Below are positions 29,790-38,833 of a DNA stretch of 53,015 nt, piece after piece. The notes below the pieces were generated by a model. It was not told the DNA's origin, made no database searches, and saw nothing but the letters and a program-made list of their open reading frames with translations. Both the position numbers and the translations under genes were made by a program. Each line of letters starts with the position of its first letter. Position 1 is the first letter of the stretch. Source of the stretch: Solirubrobacterales bacterium (GTDB taxonomy: Bacteria; Actinomycetota; Thermoleophilia; Solirubrobacterales; 70-9). Where the stretch lies: positions 1-53,015 of the forward strand of contig JAFKLL010000023.1 of the NCBI GenBank assembly GCA_017304845.1, in the 5' to 3' direction.

Positions 29790-30686
29790 TCAGAGGCCGA
29801 AGTCCCCGAACGGCTCGTCGCGCTCCCGCACCGCCTGCTTGAACCCGGCCTCGGCCGCCCGCTGCTGGAAGGCGTATCCCTCCGGCGTGTGGCGGGTGAT
29901 GCCGTCGAAGACCGTGCCGATGATCTGGGTCTGGTGGAGGCCCTGCGCGTAGAGCGACTGGTTGACCAGCAGCTTCATCATCTGGAGCTGGTTGAGCGGC
30001 AGCTTCGCGATACGGGCGGCCAGCTCCTCGACCGCGTCGTCGAGCTCGTCGACCGGATGCGACGAGATCGCCAGCCCATGCGACTCGGCCTCGGCCCCGG
30101 TCAGGCAGTCGCCGGTGAAGAGCAGCCGCTTCGCCATCTGGGCGCCTAGCCGGTAGGCCCAGAGCGAGGTGGTCGGCGAGCCCCAGACCCGGGCCGGCGG
30201 ATACCCGATCTTGGCGTCGTCGGCGACCACCAGCAGGTCGCTGCAGAGAGCCAGGTCGGTGCCACCGGCGACGCAGAAGCCGTGGACCTTGCAGATCACC
30301 GGCTTGGTGCAGTCGAAGAGCGACATGAACGACTTGACGTTGCGGCTCATGCCGGCGTAGTCGACCATCGGGTCCCAGGTCCGCGAGGGGTCGTGGTTCT
30401 CCGCCTGGACCCGGGGATCGAGCGGCGATCCCTCGGGGGCGTCCTCGGATCCGAACTCGCCTTCGAGCATCTTCTCGGCGCTGGCGACCAGGTCGTAGCC
30501 GCCGCAGAACCCGGTGCCCTTGCCGGACAGCACGATCACCCTGACCTCGGGGGCGAGGTCGAGCTTCTCCACCGCCGCGGAGAGCTCGCCGATCAGCTCC
30601 GGGGTCAGCCCGTTGCCGCGTTCCGGCCGGTTCAGGGTGATCCGGCCGACCCCCTCCCCCTTCTCACAGATCAAGGTCTCGAACAT
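29790..30686 (-). CDS. Crotonase (enoyl-CoA hydratase/isomerase) family protein
   Basis: The 298-residue protein has the crotonase oxyanion segments: GKGTGFCGGYDLVA and KVHGFCVAGGTDLALCSDLL, then KIGYPPARVWGSPTTS. The usual catalytic Glu of hydratases in the A-GG-x-E and G-x-P-E positions are Thr-Asp and Pro-Ala here, so simple enoyl-CoA hydration is doubtful. An insertion of about 40 residues (around SEDAPEGSPLDPRVQ) follows the first motif. The substrate is unknown. It is convergent with the DUF202 gene, ten bases apart. Confidence 0.8.
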   Translation of the reverse strand: MFETLICEKGEGVGRITLNRPERGNGLTPELIGELSAAVEKLDLAPEVRVIVLSGKGTGFCGGYDLVASAEKMLEGEFGSEDAPEGSPLDPRVQAENHDPSRTWDPMVDYAGMSRNVKSFMSLFDCTKPVICKVHGFCVAGGTDLALCSDLLVVADDAKIGYPPARVWGSPTTSLWAYRLGAQMAKRLLFTGDCLTGAEAESHGLAISSHPVDELDDAVEELAARIAKLPLNQLQMMKLLVNQSLYAQGLHQTQIIGTVFDGITRHTPEGYAFQQRAAEAGFKQAVRERDEPFGDFGL

Positions 30687-30746
30687 GAGGCGATGCTATC
30701 CGTGCCCTGAGGCTTCCGTTAACGGCTACGAATAGTCTCCGGCGGC

Positions 30747-32456
30747 GTGGAGCTCTCGGTAATCGCGGTCGGCGGCGTGGTCAGCGTCGTCACGGTGGCA
30801 CTCTTCGCCCGCCAGATCGGCATCGCGGCGCCTCTGCTGCTGGTCGTTGCCGGCGCCGCGATCGGCCTGCTGCCTCGCGTCTCGGCGACCTCGATCGAAC
30901 CGCAGTGGATCCTCGGCGGGATCCTGCCGCCGCTGCTCTACTCGGCCGCGATCAACATGCCGACCACCGACTTCCGGCGGAACCTGAAGCCGATCACCGG
31001 CCTGGCCGTCCTGCTCGTGGTGGTGTCGACGGCGGCGGCCGGGGTGCTGTTCCACGCCCTGCTGCCGGAGTTGGGCTGGCCGGCCTCCTTCGCCCTGGCG
31101 GCCGTCCTCAGCCCGACCGACGCGGTCGCCGCGACCGCCGTCGGCCGCCGCCTCGGGCTCCCCTCCCGCCTGCTCGCCATCCTCGAGGGCGAGGGGCTGG
31201 TCAACGACGCGACCGCCCTGGTCCTCCTCCGCTCCGCCGTCGCCGCGATGGGCGCCGGGGTCACCGCCGGCGGCGTGCTCGGCGACTTCGTGGTCGCCGT
31301 GGTCGGCGCGGTCGGGGTCGGCCTGGTGGTCGGCATCGTCAACGTGCGGATCCGCCGGTTCGTCTCCGACCCAGTGCTGAGCACCGCGATCTCCTTCGTG
31401 GTCCCGTTCATCGCCTACATCCCGGCCGAGGACTTCGGCTTCTCCGGCATCCTCGCGGTGGTCGTCACCGGCCTGGTCACCAGCGACCTCGCCGCCCGCT
31501 TCCTCAGAGCCGAGGATCGGATCACCGAGGAGACCAACTGGAAGACCTTCGCCTTCCTGATGGAGGGGTTCATCTTCCTGCTGATGGGGATCAGCCTCGA
31601 GGACGTGATCACCGACGCCGGCGAGAAGGGCTTCAGCATCGAGCAGGCGGTCCTCTACGGCGCCCTCGCCGCCCTGCTGCTGATCGCGGTGCGCGTCGTC
31701 TTCACGGTACCCCTGGTCGGCATGATCCGCCGGGACGAGCAACGGGCGGTCGAGGCGAAGCCGAGGGTCGAGGGCTGGAAGGCGCGCATCGAGGACGACG
31801 ACCTGCCGGAAGGCGTCGAGGGCCATCGGGCGAGGCGGATCGAGCGCCGCGTCGCCATGGTCAGCGCCGACATCGACTTCCGCCTCTCGCAATCCCTGGG
31901 TTGGCGGGCCGGCGCGGTCCTGGCCTGGTCCGGGATGCGCGGCGCGGTCACCGTGGCGGCCGCCCAGACCCTGCCGCTGGACACGCCGTACCGGGCGGAG
32001 CTGGTCCTGATCGCCTACGTCGGCGCGGCGGTGATGCTGCTGCTCCAGGGCTCCACCCTGCCCTGGGTGATCCGCAAGCTGAACGTCGAGGGCGACGATC
32101 CCGAGATGATCCGCGAGCAGTACGCGGAGCTGATCACCGAGCTCTCGACCGCCGGCAACGAGGAGCTGGACCGGGTCGCGGCCGAGGACGGCTTCGATCC
32201 CAAGGTCATCGAACGGGTCCGCAAGGACAGCCTGATCCGGAGCGCCGACAGCCCGCAGCGGGTCGCCGACCTCGATCAGGTCCGCGAGGAGTACATCGGC
32301 CTCCGCCTCACCGTCCTCCGGGCCGAGCGCGAACGGATGCTGGACCACCGCTCGATCGGCACCTACAACGCCGAGGTGATCGACCACGCCCAGAAGATGC
32401 TCGACCTCGAGGAGGCAAGGCTCGAGCAGCTCTCAGACCAGGATCACTCCGACTGA
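30747..32456 (+). CDS. CPA1 Na+/H+ antiporter (NhaP-like)
   Basis: The 569-residue protein has about twelve membrane segments and the CPA1 ion-binding motifs LSPTDAVAATAVGRRLG and EGEGLVNDATALVLL (the ND pair), plus WSGMRGAVTVAAAQTLP near the end. The cytoplasmic tail of about 100 residues holds Glu-rich helices typical of regulatory tails. The start is GTG at 30747. It exchanges Na+ for H+ across the membrane. It has no obvious operon partner. Confidence 0.88.
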   Translation: MELSVIAVGGVVSVVTVALFARQIGIAAPLLLVVAGAAIGLLPRVSATSIEPQWILGGILPPLLYSAAINMPTTDFRRNLKPITGLAVLLVVVSTAAAGVLFHALLPELGWPASFALAAVLSPTDAVAATAVGRRLGLPSRLLAILEGEGLVNDATALVLLRSAVAAMGAGVTAGGVLGDFVVAVVGAVGVGLVVGIVNVRIRRFVSDPVLSTAISFVVPFIAYIPAEDFGFSGILAVVVTGLVTSDLAARFLRAEDRITEETNWKTFAFLMEGFIFLLMGISLEDVITDAGEKGFSIEQAVLYGALAALLLIAVRVVFTVPLVGMIRRDEQRAVEAKPRVEGWKARIEDDDLPEGVEGHRARRIERRVAMVSADIDFRLSQSLGWRAGAVLAWSGMRGAVTVAAAQTLPLDTPYRAELVLIAYVGAAVMLLLQGSTLPWVIRKLNVEGDDPEMIREQYAELITELSTAGNEELDRVAAEDGFDPKVIERVRKDSLIRSADSPQRVADLDQVREEYIGLRLTVLRAERERMLDHRSIGTYNAEVIDHAQKMLDLEEARLEQLSDQDHSD

Positions 32457-32482
32457 TCCTCATGCCACGTCTGCACGGATAA

Positions 32483-32496
32483 CCACCCGAAGGTGG
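32483..32496. terminator. Small hairpin between convergent genes
   Basis: CCACC-CGAA-GGTGG is a short stem-loop in the 42-base gap between the antiporter and the dipeptidase stops. It could act as a two-way terminator, but the stem is only five bases and there is no T-run. Confidence 0.3.
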
Positions 32497-32498
32497 CG

Positions 32499-33854
32499 TC
32501 AGCCTCCGAAGTTCTTCAGGAAGAGCGCCTCGCCGAGGGCGATGTTCTCGATCTCGGAGGGGTCCACGCTCTCGTTCGGGGCGTGGATCAGGCACTTCGG
32601 CTCCTCGACCCCGTAGAGCATGATCTCGGCCTCCGGGTAGGTCTCCTGGAAGACGTTGCAGAGCGGGATCGAGCCGCCCTGACCGATGGTCGCCATCTCC
32701 CGGCCGTAGGCCTCCTCCAGACCCGCCTTCAGCGAGTCGAAGGCCGGCCCCGAGAGCGAGCCCGTGAACGGATCCCCGGAGGCGACCCGGTCGGCCGAGA
32801 ACCGGAGGTTCCACGGCACGCGGGACTCGAGATGGTTGATCAGCGCGTCCTGGGCCTCCTGGCCGGTGCCGCCCGGCGGGATCCGCAGCGAGACCCGGGC
32901 CCGGGCCGAGGCCTGGATCGCCGAGGCGGACCCGACCACGGGCGGGATGTCGATCCCGACCACGGTCGCGTCGTAGCGGGCCCAGAGCATGTCGGCGACC
33001 GAGCCCGAGCCGACCAGATCGACCCCGTCGAGCACGTGGGCGTCCCTGCGGAACTGGTCGGCTTCGTACTCCTCGCCGCTCCAGGTCCCCGAGTTGTCGA
33101 GCCCGTCGACCGTCGTGTTGCCGTCGGCGTCATGCAGCGAGGCCAGGATCGCCGTGAGCCCGGCCACCGGATCCGGCGCGGGGCCTCCGAACATGCCCGA
33201 GTGCATGGCGCTGTCCAGGGCCTCGATGGTGACGTCGATCGAGGTCATGCCGCGCAGCGAGGTGGTCAGGGTCGGCAGGCCGAGCTCGGCGTTGCCGGTG
33301 TCGACCACCGAGATCGCGTCGGCCCGAAGCAGGTCCACGTTCTCGGGCACGAAGTCCTCCAGGCCGCCTGTGCCCTGCTCCTCCGAGCCCTCGACGATCA
33401 GCTTCACGTTGACCGGGAAGGAGCCGTCGACCTCCTTCAGGGCGCGCAACGCGGTGAGATGCATGATCACGTTGCCCTTGCAGTCGGCCGAGCCACGTCC
33501 GTACCAGCGACCGTCGTCGCCCTCGACCAGCTCCCAGACGGGAGTGCGCCAGATGTCCTCGCCGAGCGGCGGCTGCACGTCGTAGTGGCAGTAGAGGAGC
33601 ACGGTCGGCGCCCCCTCCGGCCCGGCCGCGGAGCCGTGGATGCAGTGGCTGCCGTCCGAGGTCTCGCTGGTCGCGATGTCGTCGAACCCGAGCTCGCGGA
33701 ACTTGCCCACGATCCAGTCCGCGGCCTTCTTGCATTCCTCCGGCGGCTGCTGCTCGGGATCGGCGACCGAACGGTAGGAGACCAATTCGGCCAGATCGGA
33801 CCTGGCCTGATCCATCAGGCCCTTGACTGAGTTGCGGAGTTCTTCGCTGCTCAT
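32499..33854 (-). CDS. M20-family dipeptidase
   Basis: The 451-residue protein has the M20 metal site: LLYCHYDVQPPLGEDIW (His-x-Asp), RGSADCKGNVIMHL (bridging Asp), VEGSEEQGTGGLE (catalytic Glu pair), DTGNAELG and KCLIHAPNESVDPSEIE near the end. A lid domain sits between. It hydrolyses small peptides in the cytoplasm. It is the last gene of a three-gene operon with an amino-acid permease, consistent with peptide or amino-acid uptake and use. Confidence 0.92.
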   Translation of the reverse strand: MSSEELRNSVKGLMDQARSDLAELVSYRSVADPEQQPPEECKKAADWIVGKFRELGFDDIATSETSDGSHCIHGSAAGPEGAPTVLLYCHYDVQPPLGEDIWRTPVWELVEGDDGRWYGRGSADCKGNVIMHLTALRALKEVDGSFPVNVKLIVEGSEEQGTGGLEDFVPENVDLLRADAISVVDTGNAELGLPTLTTSLRGMTSIDVTIEALDSAMHSGMFGGPAPDPVAGLTAILASLHDADGNTTVDGLDNSGTWSGEEYEADQFRRDAHVLDGVDLVGSGSVADMLWARYDATVVGIDIPPVVGSASAIQASARARVSLRIPPGGTGQEAQDALINHLESRVPWNLRFSADRVASGDPFTGSLSGPAFDSLKAGLEEAYGREMATIGQGGSIPLCNVFQETYPEAEIMLYGVEEPKCLIHAPNESVDPSEIENIALGEALFLKNFGG

Positions 33855-33876
33855 GCTCTTCCTTTGCTGTGGCTGA

Positions 33877-34341
33877 TCAGCCGTCGATCGTGTCGTCGGT
33901 CTCGAGGTCGTCGATGTAGCCCCGGATCGCCTTCAGGCGGTCCGGGCAGTAGACCTCCATCATCAGGGCGGTGCTCTGCACCAGCTTCGAGTCGCCCAGC
34001 ACGGGCCGGCCTCCCACTCCCCCGGCCCCGGCGCTCAGCATCTCGTTCACCGTGGCCTCCAGCGCGCTCTCGTCGACCTGGCAGGCGTAGCCGCCGTCGT
34101 TGCCGTAGACGGCGACCATCTGGTCGATGTCCTGGTTCTCGCCGATCCCGTGGGCCTGGTAGAGCTTGCTCAGCTTCTCCGCCTTCTCCCGGGCGGCCTT
34201 GTCGTCCTTGCCCGACTCGTAGGCGAGGATGCCGACCACGATCAGCACCCCGATCACGACGCCGACCAGGGTGTAGAGCAGCCGGTGGCTGGTCTCCTCC
34301 CGATGCCGCTCGGGCAGCGGGACTTCGTTCTCGAGGCTCAC
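33877..34341 (-). CDS. Membrane-anchored accessory protein in permease operon
   Basis: The 154-residue protein has a cytoplasmic N-terminus, one membrane helix (LLYTLVGVVIGVLIVVGILA) and an outer domain with two Cys (GYACQVDESA and MMEVYCPDRLKAIRGYIDD), likely bridged. Its ATG overlaps the permease stop by four bases (ATGA), and the dipeptidase gene follows after 22 bases. The position between a transporter and a peptidase suggests a transport-linked accessory role, but no family is recognised. Confidence 0.65.
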   Translation of the reverse strand: MSLENEVPLPERHREETSHRLLYTLVGVVIGVLIVVGILAYESGKDDKAAREKAEKLSKLYQAHGIGENQDIDQMVAVYGNDGGYACQVDESALEATVNEMLSAGAGGVGGRPVLGDSKLVQSTALMMEVYCPDRLKAIRGYIDDLETDDTIDG

Positions 34342-35813
34342 TGGTCGCTCCCTTCGAACGGCGCCGGTTCCGCCGTCTTCCAGCTCGGCTTGCGCGAGGC
34401 GTACATCGCGAACGGCGCGAGCAGGCCGATGATCCCGACGCCGCCGCCGATGATCAGCACGTAGGTGATGGTGCTGCCGCCGCTGAACTGCGAAGGCGGC
34501 ACGAACCCGATCAGGAAGGCGGCGATGGTCGAGAGGAAGCCGACCGTGCAGAGCACCCCCAGCATCGGCGCCTTGTAGCCGCGCGGGTGATCCGGTTTGT
34601 CGCGTCTCAGCTTGACCGCCGTGATGAACATCAGCACGTAGGCGATCAGGTAGACCTGGGTGGTCATCACCGAGAAGATCCAGTAGGCGCTGGACACGTT
34701 CGGGACGAAGGCGTAGAGGCAGGCGATGATCGAGGTCACGACGCCCTGCGCGATCAGGATGTTCACCTGGATCCCCTCGGCGTTCAGCCTCTGGAACACC
34801 GGGGGCAGGTAGCCCTGTTCACGGCCGATCATCAAGAGGCCGGTCGAGGGGCCGGCCAGCCAGGCCAACATGCCGCCGAGTGAGGCGACGATCAGCATGA
34901 TCCCGAAGATCGGGACGAGGAACGAGACGTTGAAGTAGCCGAAGAAGGCCGAGAAGGCCTGCATGACGCCGGCCGTGAGGCTGATCTCCGAGGTCGGCAC
35001 GACCCAGCTGATCGCCAGGGCGGGCAGGATGAAGATCAGCAGCACCAGCCCGATCGCCAGGAACATCGCCTTCGGGAACTCCTTCGGCGGGTCCTTCAGG
35101 TCGGAGACGTGGACCGCGTTCATCTCCATGCCCGAGTAGGAGAGGAAGTTGTTGACGATCAGGACCAGGCTGGCGATGCCGGTCCAGGCCGGCAGCAGGT
35201 TGCTGGTGGTCATCGGCGCGGCCGAGGCGTTCCCCTGGACCAGGTAGACGATCCCGAGCACGACCAGCACCGTGCCCGGTATCAAGGTGCCTATCACCAG
35301 GCCCGAGCTGGCGAGTTTCGAGATCGCCTTCATGCCCCGGGCGGAGACGAAGACCGCCACCCAGTAGATCGAGATGATCATCGCCGCCGTATACAGCCCG
35401 TTGCTGGCCAGATCGGGGTTGATCACGTAGGCGAAGGTGCTGGCCACGTAGGCGAGCAGGCTCGGGTAATAGAAGATCGTCATCGCGAACTGGCACCAGA
35501 TCGCGAGCAGCCCGGCCCGCGGGCCCATCGCCTCGGTCACCCAGCGGTAGATGCCGCCGGCCCAGCCGGAGGCGAGCTCCGCCGCGACCAGGGCCTGAGG
35601 CAGCAGGAACAGGATCGCCGGGACCACGTACAGGAAGACCGCGGCCAACCCGTAGACGCCCATGGTCGGGGCCGCCCGCAGGCTGGCCACCGAGCCGGTG
35701 GTCATGAAGGCCAGGGCGACCCAGGTGATGACGTTCTTCTTGGTCACCAGCTTGGCCGGGGACGAAGTCGAGACCGACTCGCCGCCGCTGCCGTCAACAA
35801 CTGCTTCCGACAA
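34338..35813 (-). CDS. APC-superfamily amino-acid permease
   Basis: The 491-residue protein has about twelve membrane helices and features of amino-acid/polyamine/organocation transporters: WVALAFMTTGSVASLRAAPT in the first helix, ASGWAGGIYRWVTEAMGP, and VNNFLSYSGMEMNAVHVSDL in the sixth helix. It resembles glutamate/GABA antiporter-like members in its overall length and spacing. The substrate is not clear. First gene of the operon with 33877-34341 and 32499-33854. Confidence 0.88.
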   Translation of the reverse strand: MSEAVVDGSGGESVSTSSPAKLVTKKNVITWVALAFMTTGSVASLRAAPTMGVYGLAAVFLYVVPAILFLLPQALVAAELASGWAGGIYRWVTEAMGPRAGLLAIWCQFAMTIFYYPSLLAYVASTFAYVINPDLASNGLYTAAMIISIYWVAVFVSARGMKAISKLASSGLVIGTLIPGTVLVVLGIVYLVQGNASAAPMTTSNLLPAWTGIASLVLIVNNFLSYSGMEMNAVHVSDLKDPPKEFPKAMFLAIGLVLLIFILPALAISWVVPTSEISLTAGVMQAFSAFFGYFNVSFLVPIFGIMLIVASLGGMLAWLAGPSTGLLMIGREQGYLPPVFQRLNAEGIQVNILIAQGVVTSIIACLYAFVPNVSSAYWIFSVMTTQVYLIAYVLMFITAVKLRRDKPDHPRGYKAPMLGVLCTVGFLSTIAAFLIGFVPPSQFSGGSTITYVLIIGGGVGIIGLLAPFAMYASRKPSWKTAEPAPFEGSDQ

Positions 35814-35881
35814 TTACTCCTCCTCGTCACGACTGGGATGAACGGGAGACACCTCCTCCTGTCGCGAGCATAGCCGCCCGT

Positions 35882-36547
35882 TCAGTCGCGGCGGCGAACT
35901 TTCTGCGCCACCTTCGCGGTGAGATCCGTCTCGAGCGGCCGCGGCGCCGCCCAGCCGCGCCGCCAGGCGCCCAGGCGCAGCATCACGGTCATCCCGACCG
36001 CGACGAAGGCGGCCACCGGCAACGCCACCCCGAGCTTGTTCATCGCGATGTAGGCGGCCACCCCCAACAGTGCCGCGATCGCGTAGATCGGCGACTCGGC
36101 CTGGAAGATCTGCGGGGTCCTGGTCGAGAAGAGGTCGCGCAGGACGCCGCCGCCGACCGCGGTCACGACCCCGACCAGCAGCGCCGGCACGATGTTGATC
36201 CCGTTGACCAGCGCCTTGTCCGCGCCGACCACCCCGTATATGCCGAGGGCGAAGGCGTCGAGCACCACGATCAGGAGGTTGATCCGGTGGATGCCGGACT
36301 GGAAGAGGAAGACCGCGAGGGCGGCCGCGGAGGCCGCGACGATGAACCAGGGCGACTTCAATGCCGCCGGTACCTGGTTGAGCAGCACGTCGCGGAGGAT
36401 GCCGCCGCCGAGGCCGGTGATGAGGGCGAGCGCGAAGACCCCGACTATGTCCATCTTCATCCGCGCGGCGACGGCGGCGCCGGCCAGCCCACCGACCGTG
36501 CAGGCGGTGATGTCGATCCAGAGCGGGGTCTGTACGGCCGGGTCCAC
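35882..36547 (-). CDS. TRIC-like (UPF0126) cation channel family protein
   Basis: The 221-residue membrane protein has two internal repeats, each of three helices and a GGGxxRD loop: ITGLGGGILRDVLLNQVPAA and VTAVGGGVLRDLFSTRTPQIF. This is the signature of the bacterial trimeric intracellular cation channel family. GTG at 36547 is the start. It lies 22 bases after the wax-ester synthase gene on the same strand, so it could be the last gene of that operon. Confidence 0.85.
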   Translation of the reverse strand: MDPAVQTPLWIDITACTVGGLAGAAVAARMKMDIVGVFALALITGLGGGILRDVLLNQVPAALKSPWFIVAASAAALAVFLFQSGIHRINLLIVVLDAFALGIYGVVGADKALVNGINIVPALLVGVVTAVGGGVLRDLFSTRTPQIFQAESPIYAIAALLGVAAYIAMNKLGVALPVAAFVAVGMTVMLRLGAWRRGWAAPRPLETDLTAKVAQKVRRRD

Positions 36548-36569
36548 TGCTGCGATCTTAGGTCGCCGC

Positions 36570-38039
36570 TCAGGCGGCTCTCGCGGCGGCGAGAAGCTGG
36601 TCCAGTTCTCCCTGCATCCCGGAGATCAGGGTCTGGACCTCCGGCGTCTGCTCGCGGTCGGCGGTGATGCCGATGTCGATCGAGTCCCGGTAGCTCATGA
36701 TCGTGACGTTGAGACCGATCCCGTCGGAGATGATCGAGAGCGGGTACATCGCCTCCAGCTTCGCCCCGGCGAAGTAGAGGTCGATCGGCGGGCCCGGCAC
36801 GTTCGAGACGATCACGTTCCAGGGCGGACGGGTGAACCGGCCCGCGAGCTGGGTGACCACCCGGGCGGCCCGGGCGTGGACCGCGGGCGGCACGAAGGCG
36901 GTGAGGTCGCGCAGCGCCTCGGCCGGCAGCGCGTCGTGGCTGTCCTTGGCGACCCGCATCTCGGCGTGGATGAACTCGAGCCGCTCGGCGGGATCGTCGA
37001 CATGGGTCGGAAGCGGCGCGATCATCGCCGAGATCTTGTTGCCGAAGGTGCCCCGCTCCTCCTCGGTCCGGACCGAGACCGGGATCATGCCGAGCAGGGG
37101 GTCGTCGGGCAGTTGGCCGGTCTCGATCAGGTGGGCCCTGACCGCCCCGGCGACCAGGCAGATCACCACGTCGTTGACCTTCACCCCGAAGGCGTTCTTG
37201 ACCTCCTTGACCTGGTCCAGCGAGACCGATCCCAGCCCGAAGATCCGGTGCGGCGAGAGCGGCGCCCCGTAGGGGCCTCGCGGCGCCTTGATCGGCGGGC
37301 GCTCGATCACCTGGTCCTCCTCCGCCCCCAGCCCGATCCGGATCCTCGACATGAGGCGGCTCAGCCGGCGGCTTCCCGGCACTCCGAAGGCGGCCATCGC
37401 CAGGTCGGCATGCGGCACCACCGTGGCCAGCCGGTCGATCACGTTGAGCGGTGTGCGCGGGATGCTCTTGGCCCACATGGTCAGCAGATCCCTGCCGCCG
37501 GGCATCGAGCCGCCCTCCTCCCCGTCGGGCGCATCGGTCTCCCTCGGCTCGGGCGAGAGGTCGTAGAGCGCCGTGAGGATCTCGCTGCCGGACATGCCGT
37601 CGATCGCCGCGTGATGGGTCTTCGAGAGCAGTGCCACCTTGCCGCCCTCGAGGCCGTGGATCAGGTAGATCTCCCAGAGCGGCCGGGAGCGGTCGAGGCG
37701 CCGCGAGTAGATCCGGCCGACCTGGTCCGCCAACTGCTCCCGGCTGCCCGGAGCCGGCAGGGCGATCTCGCTGCAGTGGTAGCCGATGTCGAAGTGCTCG
37801 TCGGTCATCCAGTACGGCCAGTCGAGGCTGAACGGGACCGAGACCAGCCGCTGGGTGAAGGGCGCGACCAGGTGGAGACGATCCAGGATCAGCTGCTCGA
37901 GGTCGCCGATGGTCAGCCGTCCCCCGGGCGCGGTCGAGGGATCGAGGATCGCGAGGCCGCCGACGTGGCCGTAGTTCCGATCCGTCTCTATCGCGAGGAA
38001 TTGGGCGTCGAGCGCGGTCAGCTGCTTCAGCCCAGCCAC
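36570..38039 (-). CDS. Wax ester synthase/diacylglycerol acyltransferase
   Basis: The 489-residue protein carries the WS/DGAT active site KTHHAAIDGMSGSEILTAL (HHxxxDG) and, near the end, NVIVSNVPGPPIDLYFAGAK, the second family motif. It esterifies acyl-CoA to fatty alcohols or diacylglycerol to make storage lipid. GTG at 38039 starts one base after the hydrolase stop, so the genes are coupled. Neighbours on the same strand are an alpha/beta hydrolase, an amidase and an acyl-CoA dehydrogenase. Confidence 0.9.
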   Translation of the reverse strand: MAGLKQLTALDAQFLAIETDRNYGHVGGLAILDPSTAPGGRLTIGDLEQLILDRLHLVAPFTQRLVSVPFSLDWPYWMTDEHFDIGYHCSEIALPAPGSREQLADQVGRIYSRRLDRSRPLWEIYLIHGLEGGKVALLSKTHHAAIDGMSGSEILTALYDLSPEPRETDAPDGEEGGSMPGGRDLLTMWAKSIPRTPLNVIDRLATVVPHADLAMAAFGVPGSRRLSRLMSRIRIGLGAEEDQVIERPPIKAPRGPYGAPLSPHRIFGLGSVSLDQVKEVKNAFGVKVNDVVICLVAGAVRAHLIETGQLPDDPLLGMIPVSVRTEEERGTFGNKISAMIAPLPTHVDDPAERLEFIHAEMRVAKDSHDALPAEALRDLTAFVPPAVHARAARVVTQLAGRFTRPPWNVIVSNVPGPPIDLYFAGAKLEAMYPLSIISDGIGLNVTIMSYRDSIDIGITADREQTPEVQTLISGMQGELDQLLAAARAA

Positions 38040-38040
38040 C

Positions 38041-38823
38041 TCAGGCCGCCTGGAGCTCTCCGGCCATCCGCTCCCAGACCGCGGAATCGAGGCCCATGCC
38101 GAGATGGCTGCTCTCGATCTCGATCTGCTCGGCGGCGCCGTCGAGGCAGGACTGGAAGCGGACGATGCTGTCGCCGCGCGAGTAGAAGGAGATGAAGCGC
38201 ACGTCCTTGGGGAAGGGCCGGCCGAAGGCGAGCCTGGTCTCGCGGCAGCAGTCGCCGCCGGCGCAGCTGTGGCTGAGGAAGCCCGGGATGCCCAGCGAGC
38301 CGAGCCCGCCGATCAGGCCGATCGAGAACCACACTCTCGGGTGCACGTCGGTCTGGTCCCGGAGCGGCGATCCCAGGGTGACCAGCGTGTCGACCAGGTC
38401 CGGCCGGCGCACCGCGATCACGCGGCCCATCGCGCCGCCTCGGCTCTGACCGACGATCAGCGCCTTCTGACCGGCCTGCTCGACCGCCGCCTCGAGCCGG
38501 GCCTCGATCGATTCGACGGTCGGCTGCATGCAGTCGACGTTCCAGCGCACCCCGCTGCGGGTCAACTCGTACCCGCCCGACTTGAGCCACCGGGCCATCG
38601 GCGCCAGGCTCGGGTCGCCGGCCAGGAAGCCGGGGATCAGCATCGCCGGGCGGCCTTCGCTGACCGGGGCCTCGGGCCAGGTCTCCGGGTCACGGGTGGA
38701 GACCCACTCCTCGTAGAGGCGGTTCGGCGGCAGCCCCAGCGCCCGGCCGAGGCTGGTGGCCTCGTCGGCCAGCCACCTGGCCCCGCCGACCAGAGTTGGA
38801 AACCCTCCCAAAGGCATGCCCAT
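38041..38823 (-). CDS. Alpha/beta-hydrolase, lipase-like
   Basis: The 260-residue protein has the nucleophile elbow ALIVGQSRGGAMGRVIAVR (Ser), PAMLIPGFLAGDPSLAPM at the oxyanion strand, an Asp in FYSRGDSIVRFQSC and a His in IESSHLGMGLDS, forming a plausible triad. Cys clusters (SHSCAGGDCCRE) are unusual. It sits directly in front of the wax-ester synthase gene and may release fatty acid from storage lipid. The substrate is inferred from context. Confidence 0.8.
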   Translation of the reverse strand: MGMPLGGFPTLVGGARWLADEATSLGRALGLPPNRLYEEWVSTRDPETWPEAPVSEGRPAMLIPGFLAGDPSLAPMARWLKSGGYELTRSGVRWNVDCMQPTVESIEARLEAAVEQAGQKALIVGQSRGGAMGRVIAVRRPDLVDTLVTLGSPLRDQTDVHPRVWFSIGLIGGLGSLGIPGFLSHSCAGGDCCRETRLAFGRPFPKDVRFISFYSRGDSIVRFQSCLDGAAEQIEIESSHLGMGLDSAVWERMAGELQAA

Positions 38824-38833
38824 GTGCGAAATG

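Noticed and set aside
30905..32482. Long open frames on both strands inside the antiporter gene.
   Set aside because: The antiporter frame has ion-binding motifs and membrane helices; the others are Arg/Gly-rich shadows.
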